Source of the DNA: Gnetum montanum
Lineage: Eukaryota > Streptophyta > Gnetopsida > Gnetales > Gnetaceae
Assembly: GCA_015680685.1 (NCBI GenBank)
Contig: MNCI01017484.1
Span: 966 to 62,965, forward strand
Direction of reading: 5' to 3'
DNA length: 62,000 nucleotides
Shown here: in pieces, positions 58,990-62,000 of the stretch
Numbering within the stretch: position 1 is the stretch's first letter
Layout: every line of letters starts with the position of its first letter
Position numbers and translations under genes: made by a program
Notes under the pieces: model-generated
The model's database searches: none
What the model was told of the DNA's origin: nothing
Seen by the model: the letters and a program-made list of their open reading frames with translations, nothing else

Positions 58990-61900
58990 ATCCATTGCAA
59001 ATCATTCCATTGGGTCCCCTTCAAACCAAATGTCATCCAAAATCCATACTATTATGCTTACTCATGCCATATTTGATTGGATTTGAGTTTGTAACCTTTC
59101 CAAAAAATTAATTGATCATGGGAGTCCCCTTATCTATTTACAAATTATTAGGAATAAACCATGTAAAGCTCCTTAATTTTGGTTTCAGTGTAAACTTGAT
59201 ATCTCATGAGACGTATACTTCCTAGAACCTACTGCCTCTTAAGAATAACAATATTAGATTGGAATTAGAAGACCAGTCCATCACTGTTTCATTGGAACTA
59301 GTCAAAGACCACTTTCTATGGGTGGTCTTATCCTACCAATTTCCTAGTAATCAAGCTTGAGAACTATAAGAGAGACTTCCAAATCATTCTGGAAATGGCA
59401 TGGTTAAGCACTGTTGATGCAAGAATGGGCATTAGAGATCTTTTCCTAGAGATACTAGAGGAAAATTCATTTGGAAGATCAATAATAGATGAGTTCCATG
59501 CATTGTGTACATGATGCAAGGTGCAATTACGTGCAAAAACTCTACTATATGAAACATGCATCTATTTTCTCATGTAAGTAGTGTGCACATGAGGTAGATA
59601 TTCAAAGGTATCTATATGTAGTAGCAAAAAAATAAGAGGGCACCTAGTGACTGATCACTAATTTTAACAGCAACACAATATGCATAAAACCTACTAAGAG
59701 CCTAACATGTGCTTATGTCATAGGCATGGATGAACTAGATTAAGTTCATTGCCAACTCTCTAATGATGAAAATGCTGATACCAATTGGAAAGATTTGGAG
59801 ATCCTTGATAATTCTAAATAAGAGCCCCTAGAGTTGAAAACTCTACTTGCCAGCCTAGAATATGCATTCTTGAAAAATAGCAAGCTAGTCATACTTAATG
59901 CCAAACTTGTTCCTAAGTAGAAAGCAAAACTATTGAAAGTGGTTAACAAATGGCCAATAGCTTTTGCTTGGTCATATCTAGAACTCATTGGAATTGATCC
60001 ATGCATATGCCAACATAGCATTTACACTTATTTGTCCATGAAGCCAAGGAGGCAACCACAATGGTGATTGAACCAAAAATTGAAGCAAATTATCAAAGAG
60101 AGATGGAAAATGATGGGTTTGTATTAACCTCAAGTTGTTAAACATGGAAACATTCAAAGATCATTTTCTATTGACATTCGTTGATCAGGTGTTGGACATC
60201 ATATCTGGGCATTGTTATTACATTTTTCTGGATGGTTATAGTGGCTATAACAAAATCTAGATTGCACTAGAAGATCAGGCCAAAACAACATTCACAAGTC
60301 CTTGGGGAATCTTTGCATATCGTAAGATGCCTTTTGGCCTATGAATTGCTCCTATCACTTTCTAACATCTAGTCTTAAGTATCTTTCAACAACAAATAGG
60401 TAGTAGAGTGGAAGTCTTAATGAATGACTTCTTCACTTATGGCACTACATTTGAGTAAGAATTGGATCACCTTGAGAAAGTACTAAAAAGATGTATGGAA
60501 ACAAATCTATGGTTCAATTGGCAGAAGAGACATCTTATGATCCAAGAGGGCATTGTATTGCAACACTGAATTTCAGAGGAATGGATCAAGGTAGACCTTA
60601 AAAGGATAAGGGTCATGTAAGGAACCACTTGTCAACTAGAAACTATTAAATATGTTTAGTCATTTCTTGGATATATAATAGTTACTATTGGTGATTCATA
60701 GAAAATTTCTCTAAGATCATCAAATTGTTGGTTAAGCTAACAAAGAAAGATGCTTCCTTCATCTGGACAACGAATGTGAAAATGCATTCCAGAGCCTCAA
60801 ATAAAAGCTCAGAGAGACTCCAATTCTACAAGCACTTGACTAGTTTAGACCCTTTCATATCATGATAGATGCATATAGCTACACCTTGGGAGTTGTGCTT
60901 ATGTATTTGGACGATAAAAAATGTCCATATTACATTATGAATGCACAACTGAATTACACCACCATGGAGAAGGACTGATGGTGGTGGTGTATGCTCTAGG
61001 AATGTTTAGGAACTATGTGCTTGGATATAAAGTGTTTGTGTACACTAATCACAGTGCCATCCACTTCCTCATGAACAAGTCAACAGTGAGTCCCTATGTT
61101 ATACAATAGTTGGTGATCTTGCAGGAATTTGATATTACAATGGTAGATTGAAAGGGAACTAAAAATGTGGCTACCGATCATTTGTCTTAGTTACAATGTG
61201 ATAACAAAAAGGAGGAAAGCCCATTATTTGATTTGTTTCCTAATGAACTCCTCTTTGCTGCTAAAATAAATGAACAAATAACTATAGACCTAAAATGGTA
61301 TGATGGCATCCTCACTTATCTTCTCACTTAGGAGATGCCACAAGATCTAAACCATAGGAAGAAACAACAATTTCTTCATTAGGCCAAGCACTTCATGGAA
61401 ATCAATGGACACCTTTACAAGGTGTGTGCTTATGGCATGGTCCATTGGTGTGTACCTAATGTAGATCAATTACATGTTCTCCAAGATGCTCATTAAGGCC
61501 CTTGTAGAGGCCACTATGCTAGGAGACATACAACCATCAAAATCTTAATGGTAGGATCCTATTGGTCCATAATCTTTAGGGATGTTCATTGATGTATGAT
61601 CCTATGAGTGCTGCCAATGAGATGGTGGGATGACCACATGAATGGAGGATCCTCCATAGTTGATTCAACCATTGGAACCCTTTGACATATGGAGCATAGA
61701 TTTCATGGGTTCCATCACATCCATGTCCAATGGAAAGGCATATGTAATCATCATTGTTAACTACTATACCAAATGGGCAGAAGTAGTAGCCATCATGGAT
61801 TGTACATCATCCACTGCTACATGATTTGTATAAAAAAATGTTGTAAATAGGTTTGGGGTGCCACATGCACTGATTTCTGACAACGAAACCCATTTTACAG

Positions 61901-62000
61901 GTGTTACTTTTTGAAAACTCATGCAACTCTTGGGGTTTGAACATAAATTAATATCCTATCATCCCCAAGCCAATGATCAAACAAAGGTGACTAACATGGA
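58990..62000 (+). pseudogene. Gypsy pol: protease, RT, RNase H, integrase (3' end outside window)
   Basis: Protease near 59090-59220, where the active site reads L-L-N-F-G-F-S-V-N-L-I-S, again Asn for the catalytic Asp. RT at about 60000-60700 has F-L-D-G-Y-S-G-Y-N-K-I, and the catalytic F-M-D-D is L-M-N-D (60417-60428). RNase H at 60840-61190 has Q-L-N-Y-T-T-M-E and Y-T-N-H-S-A-I-H-F-L-M-N-K. Integrase starts at about 61240 and reaches S-I-D-F-M-G-S and S-D-N-E-T-H-F-T before the window ends. Stops and frameshifts throughout. Confidence 0.85.

Larger units (their letters stand above)
55573..62000 (+). mobile_element. Ty3/gypsy LTR retrotransposon (Athila/Tat-like), cut by window end
   Basis: 5' LTR, tRNA-Asp PBS, gag, protease, RT, RNase H and integrase in the order of the - strand copy at 36146-43336. 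The 3' LTR lies outside the window. It is inserted in a LINE relic. Confidence 0.88.

Overview
The window looks like nuclear DNA of a plant with a large, repeat-rich genome. It holds spliceosomal ribosomal-protein genes with plant-type introns and a telo-box promoter motif, Athila/Tat-like Ty3/gypsy elements primed by tRNA-Asp, Ty1/copia, L1-like and RTE-like LINEs, tRNA-derived SINEs, and a relic resembling a plant pararetrovirus. A gymnosperm is my best guess from the old, decayed, nested repeats. Nothing in the sequence proves it.

The only host genes that look functional are two five-exon copies of ribosomal protein eL18 (RPL18), on the + strand at 1684-3184 and 28105-29591. Each encodes 187 aa, and both keep all splice sites. 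They lie in a segmental duplication: block A is about 1503-11226, and block B is about 27924-46526. Both blocks share introns, flanks, an L1-like LINE containing an RTE fragment, a SINE and an unclassified repeat. Block B is interrupted by a gypsy element at about 35493-43336.

Layout: 1-1095 LINE relic; 1503-11226 block A; 11341-25545 relic of an old + strand retroelement ORF. A complete 9,270-bp LTR element (12675-21944, - strand, TSD CTGGG) sits inside that relic, as does a 2.2-kb insert with pieces of PQBP1-like and 3-ketoacyl-CoA synthase-like genes. Next come 25955-27720 SINE/RTE cluster; 27924-46526 block B; 46527-47010 LTR fragment; 47020-48609 caulimovirid-like relic; 49090-49400 hairpins and TATA box; 49516-52351 copia relic (-) with its LTR beyond; 54170-55572 LINE relics; 55573-62000 gypsy element (+), cut by the window end.

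The most interesting system is the pair made by the 12675-21944 element and the gypsy elements. The first has LTRs, a PBS and a gag but no recognisable pol. In place of pol it carries a second ORF resembling the putative plant transposon protein family. It shares LTR ends, PBS and gag ancestry with the pol-bearing gypsy elements, which suggests a non-autonomous/autonomous partnership. A second LTR-U3-like, TATA-containing module lies inside it, upstream of the second ORF. All retroelement ORFs here are broken.
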